DNA of 64,000 nucleotides from Paramecium octaurelia (taxonomy: Eukaryota > Ciliophora > Oligohymenophorea > Peniculida > Parameciidae), in the NCBI GenBank assembly GCA_905182995.1, contig CAJJDP010000151.1, positions 221,096 through 285,095 of the forward strand, in the 5' to 3' direction. Both the position numbers and the translations under genes were made by a program. Of the stretch, positions 22,373-35,047 are shown piece after piece. The notes beneath the pieces are model-generated. The model did not search any database. It worked only from the letters and a program-made list of their open reading frames with translations, and was not told where the DNA came from. How positions within the stretch are numbered: position 1 is the first letter of the stretch; the number at the start of each line of letters is the position of its first letter.

Positions 22373-23973
22373 ATGAAGTAGAATAATTTGACTTCGAAAT
22401 CCAAAAATTTGAATAGAACCTCATGCAATGATCAGAACAATTACAATTCGATTTATATCTAGGACTAGTAGTCAAATATGGATGATGCTGAATACGAGAG
22501 TCTTAGTGGATTGCTTCGATCTTTGAATACAATTATAAACAAGATAATTAATTACTTTTCTCACAGTAGCATATATTAGAGTATTTTATTTATAGGACTC
22601 ACAAAATTTATAAACTCCATATTTCAGAGGTTTTCAAAGAATTCTAGTTCTTGTCAGATTACACATTCACATAAAATTTATAACATGATAATGGAAAAAA
22701 AAAATATCAAGGAATTTCATATTTATTTAGATAAGAGAGTTAAGATCTTGTGGAATATCATACATTCAAATGTTCTCAATGATAAATTGATAGACGAATC
22801 TAGATTGAAGGAGCTAGTATTATAAAATAGGATTTCTGAATACATCGAAGAGTTGATTAACAAAAAAAAGTATTTCACAGCCTATAAATTTATGAATGCA
22901 TTCTAATATGAGACTGTTTCATATCAAGTAAGAAGAAAATAGATTATATTAGGAATTAGTGCATGAGATGAGTTTGAATGACATGAAATTATAAACTAAG
23001 ATTATTAAGGAGCAACGTTTAGATATAGCAGATAATTAGAAGGTTGTGAATCATTTGAACAACGAATCCTTAAGATTTTTTATTTTTGTATGAAAATCAT
23101 TAATATTATAGAAAGCAGAACTACCAATAGAGAAAGTGGAAGAACTATTCCTAGGAGATGATAGCAAATTATAATTTTTGGTTGAGAACTATTATGAAAC
23201 AAATAAAGAAATGACAATTTAAATAGCAAAAAGACATGATATAAAGGTGTAAAATCCTTTGATCTAAAAGGAGATTGATGATTGTAATTGTGTTAGCCAA
23301 AATGCATTATTACAAAATGATGCCTTCTGTATTAATTGTATCTATATTCTTAGTGCCATCAGAGATAATACTATAACCAAAGAAGATTGATCAATATGTG
23401 CTACTGAGTGACTTCAAAATTTATAGGGAAGATGTAGTTTTGATTGAGGATGAAGAAGCATTGCAAGATGAAATCATAGATCAAATTTTAAAGGCATCTT
23501 AAACTGGAATAGATACTGAAAGCTTTTAAGATATTCCTCAAAATACATTTTCAGCAAAAAATTAGGTTTGTTTATTTTAGATTGCTTTACCAAATAAGAT
23601 TTACTTATTAAACACAACTAGTCTTACGAATAGTATCAAATATCAACAGTTCCTGGTGTAATATGCAAGTAGTGATAGCTTAAAAATTGGATAAAATATA
23701 AAAATGGATTTTTTGAGTCTATTAGTTTAGATTGGAAAACAGGATGTCGAATTAAGAAACTTTATTGAGTTATCTCAGTTATTTAGATAGAAATATCCAG
23801 TTGAAAAGAAAACTAATTTGTCATTCTAATGTTAAAGGTTATTGGGGAAAGAACTAGATAAAGTAGAATAAATATCACATTGGCAAAAGAGACCATTAAG
23901 AAGTGCTTAGATTCATTATGCAGCGCTGGATGCGATAATTTGTTTGCATCTTTATAATCACTATTTACAATGA
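22373..23973 (+). CDS. DEDDy 3'-5' exonuclease (RNase D/EXD3-Mut-7 type)
   Basis: About 500 residues. The N-terminal 300 are helical and charged (EYIEELINKKKYFTAYKFMN), like the helical leader of EXD3/Mut-7 proteins. The C-terminal nuclease domain shows Exo I GIDTES (Asp and Glu), Exo II SLKIGQNIKMDFLSL (Asp) and Exo III RSAQIHYAALDAIICLHLY (Tyr-x3-Asp), so all DEDDy catalytic residues are present. The protein ends soon after this motif. Likely a 3'-5' RNA (or DNA) trimming enzyme; substrate unknown. Several short introns lie in the middle of the gene, where my exon chain is approximate. Confidence 0.8.
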
Positions 23974-24165
23974 TTTTATAAATGTTGTATTTTTGTAATG
24001 TTTACTAAATTCAAAAAATTATGTATTATTTTAATAATGAATATAAGAATAAAACTGTATCTGATTTATTTTTAGAATTAGATTTTATAAATAGTAAAAA
24101 ATCACTCTTAAAAGATCTTCTTAATAATTTAAATATGTAATGATTTATAAACATGAAAATCTTGC

Positions 24166-26562
24166 TCAAATAAGTTTGATTGTTTAAAGCTTCTCGATAA
24201 TTTCTTCATTTTAAGTTTCTTATATAATTTGCATTAATTAATTAAATTTTTATTGATGAAGAATAGCCAACTTTTCTTGATCCTTCTATGCCTATCTTAA
24301 AACATGATTTTCTTTGGACAATGCTTTGAACATTTCTTATATATTATCACTAAATTATAAATGCTAATCATACCTTGTGTATTGACATTAAGGATGTATT
24401 TAATATGCATCATTTGATTCTAAAGAGTAATAGAGGAAATACTCTTTCCAGAAAGTAACTGACTTGCCAGTGAATGACTCTGGAATAATAACATCTAGAT
24501 CAATTGATTATGGATTTTTATAGAAAGCATTAATATACTTGTCTTTTTGCTTCATAATCCAAGACCATATAGAGACAGTTTGTTCCATGATTTTTTGCTT
24601 TTGAATTTCCTAAGAGTAAGTAAATAGAAAGAGATACCAAAAAGGAATCGCATAAGAATGTTCCAAATAACGAAGTTAAGTGATGATAAGCTAAATCTAA
24701 TAGTAGTTTCCCATTGAATTCAAAGGACAGTGGATACAATTGCTGCATCTAATAGACACAGTCTAAGAATTATAAGAAGATAGGAGATCTGGAATCCTCA
24801 TTATTTTATTTATTGCCTATAGCAGATCGTTGACAGAATTGATGTCCACTATTGATCCACTCTTTTTAAATGAGAATCATGAATCCTTCAATCGTTCTAT
24901 ATTGTCCATCGATCATAATAGAGACAAGAGCAGTCAATTAAGCAGTTCTATCCCACCCATCACTACAATGAACCAACACATTGATTTTCTCTCTGGTCAT
25001 TGTGATTGCTATTTTTGCAGATCCTTTGATGATGGCCACGATGTGATCATACCATTATGACTACTCCAACTGCGATAGAAATTGAACATTTTCACTTAAA
25101 TGTATTTGAAATTAGATACTTGAATGCTGCCTTCAACAATTTGGTTTATGAGTCTCTTACTTTATGTATGTTGTGAATATCCAAGAAGTCAATGCTACAT
25201 CTTCTATAAAACAGAGTATTCTCATAGCCTTTGCCAGCCACCTATTATCCAATAGCATTGATGTGAGGTCTTGCATCATAGATCCTTAATCTAGTTTCCT
25301 TCTCTTCGTATTGACTCTCCTGCTCATCAACAGTCTAAAATGACATATATTTCAAATAGCATTCATCCTCAGTGGATCTGTTCTATCCAATGCCAGTTCT
25401 GCATTATGAACTTCTCCACATCGATATCACTTTTCCATTTATTGGAAATGCATAAGAGAGTATGGGTATTCTTTCTTTGGATCTGAATTTGGCTGTTTTT
25501 TAGATACAATCTAAATCTGCCTTTGCTGGTACAACTAATCTATTATAATAGGTAGAACAAATGATTCCATTCTCATTATTTAGATATTTAAATAATCCAT
25601 TCTGATTTTGGGAATTCTCTTATAAGATATTAATTCCCATTCTCTCAAAATCCTTTTCAATGTTGAATACTTTCCATCCTTAAAATTCAGTTTCTAAGGT
25701 GGAGAATTCCTTATAATATGTGAATGCAAATAAGGTCTATTTATTTAAGGTGAATGCATTCTTATTGATGACATTAAATATGCTATTGCAATCATCATTC
25801 TGCTCCCTCAAAAATCTATATTTGAACCATCTACCATCCTTGCATGAGATCTCAATGAAATTGGCATCATTTTGCTTTCTATCCATAGTCTTGTCTACCT
25901 TGATTATTAGTGTGTAAGGAACGTAAAAATAATCCTTTCTAAAATCCTTTGGGAATTTATCAGGTAAAAACACAATCTATAATTGTAAGTCAATTGAATT
26001 ACCTAATAATTGGTGGCTACAATGATTCCCTAGAATTATTGGGAGCCTATTGAACATATTCCTCTGAGTTCCTATAAAGCTATTTCTCCAGGTTGTACAA
26101 TCTCTAGTCCAATAGACTTAATGTCACGAGTCGTATAGGTCTACACGATATTAGTTTGTATAAATTCTGGCTCATTCTAATCGGTTGATTATCTTTAAGC
26201 CTACTAAGTTGGTTATTGTTGAGTTGTGGTGTTTCTAAAAAATAATTTCTAATATTGTTGAATGTATTACTCTTGGGGCATCCAGCATTTAACCTATTTA
26301 TCCAAATACAGATTGTGGTTATTAATTGAGTTATTGTTATTATGAATAAGCAGGCTATTATTATTATTGAGTGGTTGGCTATTGTGTATTAACGATTCCT
26401 GCCGATTGAGCCAACACTAATAAATATGATTGAGGATATGTTACTTCTCTCCTCTTCTTGGAGTTGTTTTTCAAACTCTTTTGCTCTACTATTCTTTTGA
26501 TTGTTTTGTGCCTACTGCTATTGTTCAGGTTTCTATGTAGAGCGTCCAAGTGGATTGTTCAT
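24166..26562 (-). CDS. Myotubularin phosphoinositide 3-phosphatase (active type)
   Basis: Removes the 3-phosphate of PI3P and PI(3,5)P2 on endosomal membranes. A Gln-rich leader of about 120 residues precedes the PH-GRAM region (...IALQELRGICSIGSQQFQG, TLIIKVDKTMDRKQ). The phosphatase domain follows: ERIPILSYAFP, RIYDARPHINAIG, DFLDIHNIHKVRDS and the signature HCSDGWDRTAQL, with catalytic Cys and Arg intact, then TIEGFMILIQKEWINSGHQF. A 28-nt intron near 24604-24631 restores VSIWSWIMKQKDKYINAFYKNP. A short coiled coil ends the protein. It diverges from the next gene with only 15 bp between the start codons. Confidence 0.93.
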
Positions 26563-26577
26563 TAATTATTAATTTTA

Positions 26578-27690
26578 ATGAAAAAGGGGTTTAAAATAGA
26601 GTATAACTTCGAAACCGTGTAGATATGGGAGGAATCCATTGAAGCCTTGCAATTGTATGATCCCAACTACGTACATTTTATGCTGATGTAGAAATAAATT
26701 CAAATCAAACCGCAGAATTTGATTGAGTATGTTCTCAATACAATTGAATTGATGGCTCAAGTGCGTGGTTACAACCAAGATAGCTTTATCATTGCTTTGA
26801 TTAATTATTGTGTAACATGTTCATCATAAACATTGAAAAGGAAAGAACAAAAAAGAAATCAAAATCATTTATGACTGGGTTCATTACTTCTTTTAAAGAA
26901 TAAATTAGTGATCCTGAACTGTCTTATTTCACTCATTTGTTGGATCCAAACAAATTGACCGAGAAAACCCCTTCAATGTTTAAATTCTATCTAAAAGTTC
27001 GAAAATACATTTACACCAATTACGTTAATCCTCGAGAATCGTATATCAAGCCAATCAAATTCGACGATTGGGTCACTGTGGTCTCCAAGTTTTTGGATAA
27101 TGCCTCAATCCCCATTATTGGTAACAGGATAAGGGATGAATTGAACAACAACAGCACTGAGAAAGTATTCAAAAATACGTATGATTATGTTGCATTTACG
27201 AAAAGATTAGTATATAACCAATAGAGTTATTGATATTTTGTTACGAAGTCTACGAGAAATAACAATTGGAACAAGCCCAAAGGACAAATTCAGAATAAAT
27301 TCAGAAGGAGGAGTCTGTAGTTGAATAATAACAAAAACGTTAGACTGCTTAATAATTGGCATATAAAATGATTATGCCTAATAATTTACAAAAAACACAA
27401 GAAGACAAGCATACCGATTCATAACAGAAAGCTAAGTTCATTGAGGTCATCAAAATGCATGAGAATTTGGCTTATAATTACAAGATTTTGGCCAATAATA
27501 TCTCTGACACATAAGATATAGTGGGGCAATTGATTCAGAAGGTATTCTGTTCAAATTAACTTAGAATTAAAATTTTGATTTTGATGATGATTTCATCTAG
27601 TAATTGGAACAAGTGGTCAATTTTAAGTCATTTAGCAAGAATGATGCAATAAAAGAGTTAGAAGATTCAAATATATATGATTTTATATGA
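26578..27690 (+). CDS. Hypothetical protein with C-terminal coiled coil
   Basis: About 345 residues. Introns lie at about 26812-26840, 27226-27248 and 27541-27563. The first 200 residues are a globular helical region (IWEESIEALQLYDPNYVHFM; IKPIKFDDWVTVVSKFLDNA; VRKYIYTNYVNPRESY). The remainder is Gln/Glu-rich, probably coiled coil, ending in a DFDDDF acidic patch. No family recognised. It shares a 15-bp divergent promoter space with the myotubularin gene. Confidence 0.65.
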
Positions 27691-27776
27691 AAATAATTAT
27701 GACATACAAAAATTGAAATGGATATTTGTAAATTTTAAACTAATTTTAATATTTATTCATGTATCTGTATTCAGAA

Positions 27777-28064
27777 TCAAAATGTTTGACAGCAGGATTC
27801 TGCTGGTTCTTCATAGTTAGAATTGTATTGTTTCCAATTTTCTACAATAAATACTTAATTAAAGTTGGTTGAAATGCGAAAACGTTTCAACTTGGAAGCA
27901 CTGTTCTTACCTTATTTTTTCAGTATGCCTTTAAGGTTCTAACTTCTTTGACTTGAGATGACAAGATTTTCTTAATTATGTTGACTATCCTCAAATTAAT
28001 CATAATCAGGAGGTATTAGAGATCTCGTTCTAAGGGAATCGATGGCATGCACTTTCTTTGACAT
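27777..28064 (-). CDS. Small protein with a SILK-type PP1-docking motif
   Basis: A single exon of 95 residues in the ciliate code. About residue 45 it has LKGILKK, matching the [GS]IL[KR] 'SILK' motif that docks inhibitor-2-type proteins on protein phosphatase 1. Some 14 residues on comes a basic KLKRFRIS strand and then VFIVENWKQYN, a pattern also seen in PP1 regulators, although a strict RVxF motif is not present. The protein is otherwise hydrophilic and probably disordered. A PP1 regulatory role is an inference from short motifs only. Confidence 0.45.
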
Positions 28065-28187
28065 TGTAGAGTTGAGTACTGAGAATTAGAGATAATGAAA
28101 AATATTAAATTTTAATAAAATGAAGGGGAGAATTGATTCATAAGGTAGTAAAGTAAAATTATTGAATAAAAGTAGAGATAATTGGAG

Positions 28188-29537
28188 ATGGAAAGGTTGG
28201 TATAGAGACCAGAAATAGGAGTAGCCACTTTAGGTTAAATGTTTAAAAACTATTCATAATAGTTAGGAGGATTGGAAAATGGTAAGTCTTAGATTGAGAT
28301 AACATAGGCAAGATAACCAAGTTGGAATTTCGTAAGTTCTTAATATTTGAATAAATATGCTTCCTGTTCAATTCTACCGGACTAGCTTTAAGTATGTTGC
28401 AATATAATCTGGAATTCGAAGAGGAGAGATGGATATCCATATGGTTGTTGTGGATGATCCTAATATTTACCATACTGTTGTTGGGTTTCACATTTTTAAG
28501 ATATGAACAACACATGAATTGGTAGAAATCCAGGAATTTGTTGAGCAAAAAGGAAAGATTATGGCAGACAGATTTATGGTATCCAATGTTGATAGAATTG
28601 TCAATATATTTGATTATCCCCTACCCATTCTTAAGAGAGATAAGAGTGTATTTTTACAACAATTTTTAAGAAGCCACGGCATACTATCATGTTAATGAAA
28701 TTCTGGAATTGTTTATGTTATCAAGAATAGTATTCCTATTTAGAAGTCTATTGGCTTAAACATTTTGGTATAGTAACAGAACTCAAAGAGTGTGTGCCTT
28801 ATATGCATGTGAAGGTAATTATATGTTTGTGGCTAAATCCTTAATGAGAACTTCTCCATACACAGCCTAATCAATAGCTATGACAACATTGATACTTGTG
28901 TTTGCTTAAGCTGTAAGAATCAGTGAGAATCCCTTGACTAGGAATGATCAGAATAATAATAATCTTGGTAAATATGACAATGCAGTTTGGAATATTATTA
29001 TATCAATAACAACAGTTGGATATGGAGACTTTTATACCAGAACTGATTTGGGCAGATTTGTGATATTTGTTGTTTGTGTGCTTGGAATCTTCGTCATTTC
29101 TCTCATGGTTGTCACTTTAATCACTTCCTTAGAAACTTCTTCTTTGGAGTCCCATGCAATAACTGTTTTGGAGAGAATTTAACTCAGAGAATAAATGGCC
29201 AAATCAGCTTCGATGGTAATTATGTACTCTCTAAGGATTGTGGTTGCATTAAAGTATAAATTTATTATATCAGTAAAATAGGAAAGGGAATTTGACTAAG
29301 CTTTAATTCAGATAACTGATTCTCAATTTAAGATACAATTTGAATGAATTCAAAATAAATAGAAGATAATATAGAAATAAATAAGATGTTGGTAGTATGA
29401 ATGAGGAAATTACTAATCAATTTAGTCTTTTAAGATCTGATTTTACTGGAGCAATTGAAAAACAAAAAGCTATATTTGTTTAGAATGCAGATATCATGAA
29501 TAAATTAGGATTAGAAACTAAGCAATTTCAATTGTGA
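28188..29537 (+). CDS. SK-type (calcium/calmodulin-gated) potassium channel
   Basis: About 430 residues with six membrane segments: S1 ICFLFNSTGLALSM, S2 WISIWLLWMILIFTILLLG, S3 near LIELSIYLIIPYP, S4 FMLSRIVFLFRSLL, S5 SIAMTTLILVFAQAV, pore ISITTVGYGDFY, S6 VIFVVCVLGIFVISLMVV. The TVGYGD filter means K+ selectivity. S4 has few basic residues, as in SK channels. After S6, LREQMAKSASMVIMYSLRIV and a basic coiled coil match the calmodulin-binding domain of SK channels. A 28-nt intron lies near 29253-29280 and a 26-nt one near 28280-28305. In Paramecium such Ca2+-dependent K+ currents shape swimming behaviour. The exact start is uncertain. Confidence 0.85.
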
Positions 29538-29584
29538 TATTTTATATCTATTTAATTAATTATAAAGAGATAAATTAATTAAGA

Positions 29585-31071
29585 ATGTAAAATAACATAT
29601 TTGAACCAGCCACAACGGATCTCAACACAATCCAGAAATTTCAATTGCACTCCAAATTTCTATCAAAAAATAATGTTCCTGTAGAAATCATGTGCTATCA
29701 AAATCTATTATTTAAAAAGGTAGTTCTAGATATTATCTCTAGTCTCAAAAATCATTTAAAATGACAAAACTTAATAGCACCTTGAGATATTAAATCAAAC
29801 ATGAATCCACTTCCATTATTTTAAGATTAGAAAAAGATGATTGCTAATTCAAAGAATATTTATTTCTAGATAAGTCTGAACCTTGGGAATTAAAATTAAA
29901 ATCCTCTCTTCCCTAATTGGATTACTAAACCTATTATGAACTTGAGAAATTGATAGGAAGTGGAAGTTTTGCTTCTGTTTACATAGCTAAACGAAAGGCT
30001 GATGGTGTTAAATTAGCTATCAAAGCCTTCCTTAAGAAAATGCTAATACAAAAAGACCCTGATAAATGGAGAGTATTTCATTCTAATATATAACTTAATA
30101 GGAAACCATAGACAATGAAATAAGGGTCATGAAATCCTTAGATCACACCAGTATATTAAAATGCTACGATCACTTTGAAAACAGAGCCCAATGCTACATT
30201 GTAATGGATTTGGCCAGAGGTGGAACTCTGGAACAAGGATTAAAGAAATTGGAAGAGCCTTTGCCTTTCCTGACTGCCAAAGTGATATTCCGATAAATTG
30301 TTGAAGCAATCAAACATATGCATGAACGAGGATACATGCATCGAGATCTAAAGCCAAGCAATATACTTCTTAAGAGACCCATGGCATTGAAGTAATTCTC
30401 ATTGATTGCACAAACCGATCCTAATATTGTAGTAAGCGACTTTGGAGTAAGTTCAGAAATTAAGAAAGATATGGATATTGGAAAATACTGCGGATCTCCT
30501 GGTTTCATGGCGCCTGAAGTGATTCTCTGTGAAAATAATAAAAATTTAACTTATGATGAGAAATGTGATATCTTTAGTTTGGGATGCATTTTCTATAGAT
30601 TGTAACGCATATCCCTAATTTAGAATAACAAATAAACCATTATTTAATGGATAGAATTCATTGGCCATGAAATAGTAGAATAAAGAATGCAATCTAGATT
30701 GGACTAAAATCCACGAAGAACTATATTTGAATCAAGCTTTGACTAATTTATTAAGCAAAATGTTATCCCTAGATCCCGGAAAGAGACCATCATGTGAAGA
30801 CATATTAAATAGCAAGATCTTATAAGTCTAGTTGGATAATGAAGGCTGTCCATTATTCATCAATTACAAGAAACCTAAGTCTTCCTCGATACAGTAGATA
30901 AAGACTGCTAGACCATCAATTAAATCAAATAGCAATTCTAAATTACCATAGTTATCACCTAATCATTTTACATTTAATAATCATAACAATAATCATACTA
31001 ACAAAAGATCAGGCAATTTTTTATTACCACCTATTAATAGTAGATTATAGACTGAATAAAGCTAATATTGA
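29585..31071 (+). CDS. Serine/threonine protein kinase (CAMK-like)
   Basis: About 470 residues. An N-terminal extension of 110 residues has a PH-like feel (KMTKLNSTLRYQIKHE...). The kinase domain follows: Gly loop IGSGSFASVY, catalytic Lys in LAIKAF, HRDLKPSN, DFG in VSDFGVSSE, CGSPGFMAPE, and DIFSLGCIFYRL. All catalytic residues are present. The tail of about 100 residues is Ser/Asn-rich and disordered. Introns are near 29719-29741, 30071-30099 and 30602-30623. Substrates unknown. Convergent with the KATNIP gene, with 35 bp between stops. Confidence 0.87.
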
Positions 31072-31106
31072 TTAATATATACTAAATAATAATCTATTAA
31101 CAAAAA

Positions 31107-34100
31107 TCAGTAAACTTCGGTTGTTGTTGGTCTATCCAATTCTTTATACAATTTCTATTGCTAATGTCTTACTAGTTTGTTCTTGATACTATTGATGGTT
31201 TCCCTCTAATAATTATTATAATTATCTACCTAATTTTCATTTATCAAAGTTGTCTCAGATCCTAATATACTGTCTCTTATTTCCACAGATCCTATCTATT
31301 CAATGAGTCTTTCATCTCTTGTGAATAAAACAGTAGTTTTATTATTCCCTATGATCCCTTTTGGAGTTTGTGTTAGAGTGGATAAATTTAAATAGCCCTT
31401 GAGATAAATATAACCATTACTTGATATATTATATAATCGTCCATAGAAATTTCACACTCTTTCACTCCTCTAACAGGTGTTTTACTATAATTATAAAATG
31501 ATATGGCTGAGACTTATTGAGGTGAATCGAATAGCAATATCAATTTATTAACTTGGTAATTTACTTAATCAAAAACACTTGAGTTAATATTAGTTTGCAA
31601 TCTGTTTGTATACGAATTAACAAAAGGAGCCAACCAAATCTGTTTGGCATCCAATGTAACATTGCAATTGTTCAGTAATTTATCTGGTGTCCTAACATCC
31701 ATGTCCATTTCAGGAAGTTCCTTAACTGAATATGGTTTTGCATATAATTTGGGCATAATGAGATCACCATTTGGATCGAACAATTCAAATCCATTCAATC
31801 CAATATAATGTAAATCTCCCCAAGTCGATATTAATTTTATTGTAATCTTAGTGCCTTGAGGTAATTGAGCAGTTTCATAATCTAAATAGATACTCTTTTC
31901 AAATTGATAATTGGCTAAAATGGTTTTGATATTCTATTGGTATGGTAAGTCAATGACTTAAGGTTCATTAGCATCAGGTAATCCATGACCCTTTCTTAAA
32001 AAGATCCCTTAAATAGTATTCAATGTTTGATCATCTCCTTCTACATTTATTAGTTGTACTCCTTTTTCTAATTCATCCTCCTTGTTGTAATTCCAAATGA
32101 GAATCCTGCTGATCTGAATAGATTATGGAAATGAGAATTGAATCCTAATTTACCCATTGTGAAATTGCCATCTTTCATCACTATTCATTATGGTTTCCGA
32201 TTGATATGTAATCACTTTGTATTTTTTAATTTTCAATGATTATCCATATTTATCATGAATTTCTATCTTATCCAATCCAACATATTTGTCTCCCCAATTC
32301 TTTAAAATATAAATGGTCAATGTTTTGACAGTTACAGTGGGCAATGTGTTGAGTATAGATGCAAAGGGTTTCTTACAATTAGATTATAAGAGCTTATCAG
32401 ATGGTTATTTGATGAGGATGGCATTGTTCTGTTTTTACTGGTTATGTTTATTAAATGTGGCTGTATCTGGTCTACTTAATTTAATTGTGTTCTCTAAGAT
32501 CTACTTTTATTGTTGAATCTAACTCTGATGCAATGTATTCAACCAATCAGATTAGGATATTTTATCTAATATTTATTGATTATTAGTGAACATGATGTAC
32601 TCTGCATTGTCACTATTACAAGTGGCATTAGCTTACTTGATCTCATCATAAAAGATGGGATCTACTGAATCAGATGAATCCATTCCAATCAATATCTCCA
32701 TCTTCCTCACTCCTTTATTTCTATGTGTTCTTCCTTTATTATAATTCCAGATCCTTATCATTGCTATTTTGGTCTCCTTGAATCTCAATTTAATCTCCAT
32801 ATTCTTATCAATCCTATCCAAACACATGCATTTCTCATCCTGAGTCAGATAATTATCATCAAACAAAACACTAGGATTCTTAAAAAAACCACTCGCCTCC
32901 ATAATTTAAACTTTGTTTCCTAAATAATCAAATATCTCTATCCCAGTTAATCCAATATAAAACATATCTCCCCAGTTTCTCAGTAATTTAAATATCAATA
33001 AATTTCCAATAGGACAATCAGGAATGGTGATTCCTTTTATTCTCTATTTCGTCTATCCAGCGGCTATATGAGCAACACCTCTTTTGAGATTTGTGATTGT
33101 AGTGTCTTCTTCAGTCAATTATTTTTGTGGAAACAAATTCATAGGGTTTTTGAATAATCTCTTCTAATTAACTTATATTTTGGCAGCTTAAGGTTCTGGC
33201 TATTTGATTCTCTTCTCATCATCAAAGGGATTTTTCATAACCTTAGGTTTTTAATGCTTAAATTAACTAGATGCTTTTGATTGATTTATACTATGATATA
33301 ATGATAATAACAATTACATGTTGTCATCTGATTTCTTAGAAACCATTGATTACATCGATTGGTAGAATGGCTGAGGGACTACTTCTTTCATTAGATTATT
33401 AGTTTTCAATTCCAATAGATCTGCATATTCAGTATAGGTGTTGCCTACTCCTCTTTTTAGTTAACCTTACCAAACCAATTGTTCATTTTGTAGAATCTCA
33501 AGGTTTTGTACACATTTATCCAATTCCTTTCTATTTTTATTAAAATTCCAAATTTTGACATGTGTGAGGACTTCAGACTCCTCCACATAATGAAGAGTAA
33601 TCGTGATTGGAAATGATTTATAACTTGTTATCCACATGTATTCCTAGTTAATTATCAAATTATGTCCATTAATGAGATTAGTGATTGTATTATTGGAATC
33701 ATCATCTGAAATGATGGATGTTATTTTAATGAGTTTTGATTATTGATTTAGTAATTCAACCCCTGTTAATCCTACTGAAGTACTATTCCCATAATTAGAC
33801 AAAATTCTTAATTGTATTCTTTTACTTTTGTTATTTTTAAAAAATTAGATTAGTTCTTCATGTTTTTACTCTCCATTTTCGATCTACCCCAAAAGTTGTT
33901 TAACATACTCTTATTCTTTTTGAGGTAACTTTTAAATTCTAGAAAGTTCTTGTTACTAATATACCTTAATTCGAGGTTATTAAATATTTATCTCTCAACA
34001 GTCGATAATTGGATTCTGCTACTTAGTGTTTAGGTAGTGGGAGCTTGCTGATTTCTAACATTGAGTTTCTCTCCTTAACGTAGTGATCTATTTAATACGG

Positions 34101-34239
34101 CAGCCTATTTTGTATCCATTGATTTAAGGAATGACATAATCGTGTTATCAGGATTGATATCTTTGGGAGTCGTTCTTGAAGTAGCAGAGACTTGTCTAGT
34201 TAGTTATGGTTTCTGATATTGTAATCGTGAAACACTCAT
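31107..34239 (-). CDS. KATNIP: KATNIP (katanin-interacting, KIAA0556) homologue
   Basis: About 1,000 residues. It carries at least four repeats of the DUF4457-type module: GNSTSVGLTGVELLNQQ, WGDMFYIGLTGIEIFDYLG, WGDKYVGLDKIEIHDKYG and LHYIGLNGFELFDPNGD. Between them lie strands typical of the family (KIWNFNKNRKELDKCV; IRIWNYNKGRTHRNKGVR; MEILIG). The N-terminal 150 residues are basic and disordered. In animals KATNIP binds katanin and stabilises ciliary and basal-body microtubules; loss causes a Joubert-type ciliopathy. A ciliary role here is expected but inferred. A few short introns remain unplaced. Confidence 0.82.
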
Positions 34240-34309
34240 TATTATTTATTAAGTATTTTGTATTCTTTACATCCACACCCGTTCATATTGATATTCACAA
34301 ATTTAATTA

Positions 34310-34963
34310 ATGGGTGAGATTGTCCCTAATCAACTCTTCGTCGCTGGATACAGTCGCAATAAAGTGACTGATGAAAGAGATGTGAAGGAAATCTTTAGAA
34401 AATATGCATCAGTCAAAGAAGTTGCATATAAGGGTTCATACTCCTTCGTTGTAATATATCCATCTTATCAGACTTTCAATAGCGAAACTGAAGCTCAAGA
34501 AGCACTTAAAGAGACCAATGGAATGACATACAATGGTCAAAAACTCAAAGTGGATATTGTTGACAATCGCAAAAGTCGAAAAAGTGGACCTTCTGATAGT
34601 GATTTGTGTTTCAAATGCAGTAAAGGCGGGCATTGGTATCACTATTAATTAATTCTTAATAGGGCTAGAGATTGTCCAAATGGCAGATCCCCTCGTAGAA
34701 GTAGAAGATATTCAAATTCAAGATCTAGGTAGGTTATATTGTATATATATTCTAGACGTCACAGAAGGAGATCCGATTCTCGTTCATATTCTTCGTAATC
34801 TTCATCAAGATCCAGAAGAAGAAATAGATACTCAAGAAATAAACACAGACATAGTAGAAGTCCAAAAAGACAAGACAAGCCCAAGAAGAGAAGCATTAGT
34901 AGAAAAAGATCACCCTCAGATTCTTAATCATCAAAGAGAGCTAATTCAGACTCAAAGTCTTGA
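34310..34963 (+). CDS. SR splicing factor (RRM, CCHC knuckle, RS tail)
   Basis: About 190 residues. One RRM, residues about 5-75, has RNP2 NQLFVAGYS and RNP1 GSYSFVTFNSETEAQEAL, the latter only after removing a 21-nt intron (34453-34473). A CCHC zinc knuckle CFKCSKGGHWARDC is completed across a 27-nt intron (about 34637-34663). The tail is an RS domain (RRSRRYSNSRSR... SRSPKRQ...). This order matches the SRSF7/9G8 class of SR proteins. It should bind exonic RNA and help splice-site choice, notable in a genome of about 25-nt introns. Another intron lies near 34726-34752. Confidence 0.9.
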
Positions 34964-35047
34964 ATAAGAATGGGAAAAAACACATTTTATTCATCAAAAC
35001 ATTTTATAATTGTAAATAGTTAGTTACTCTCCTATGCACAAAATTAA

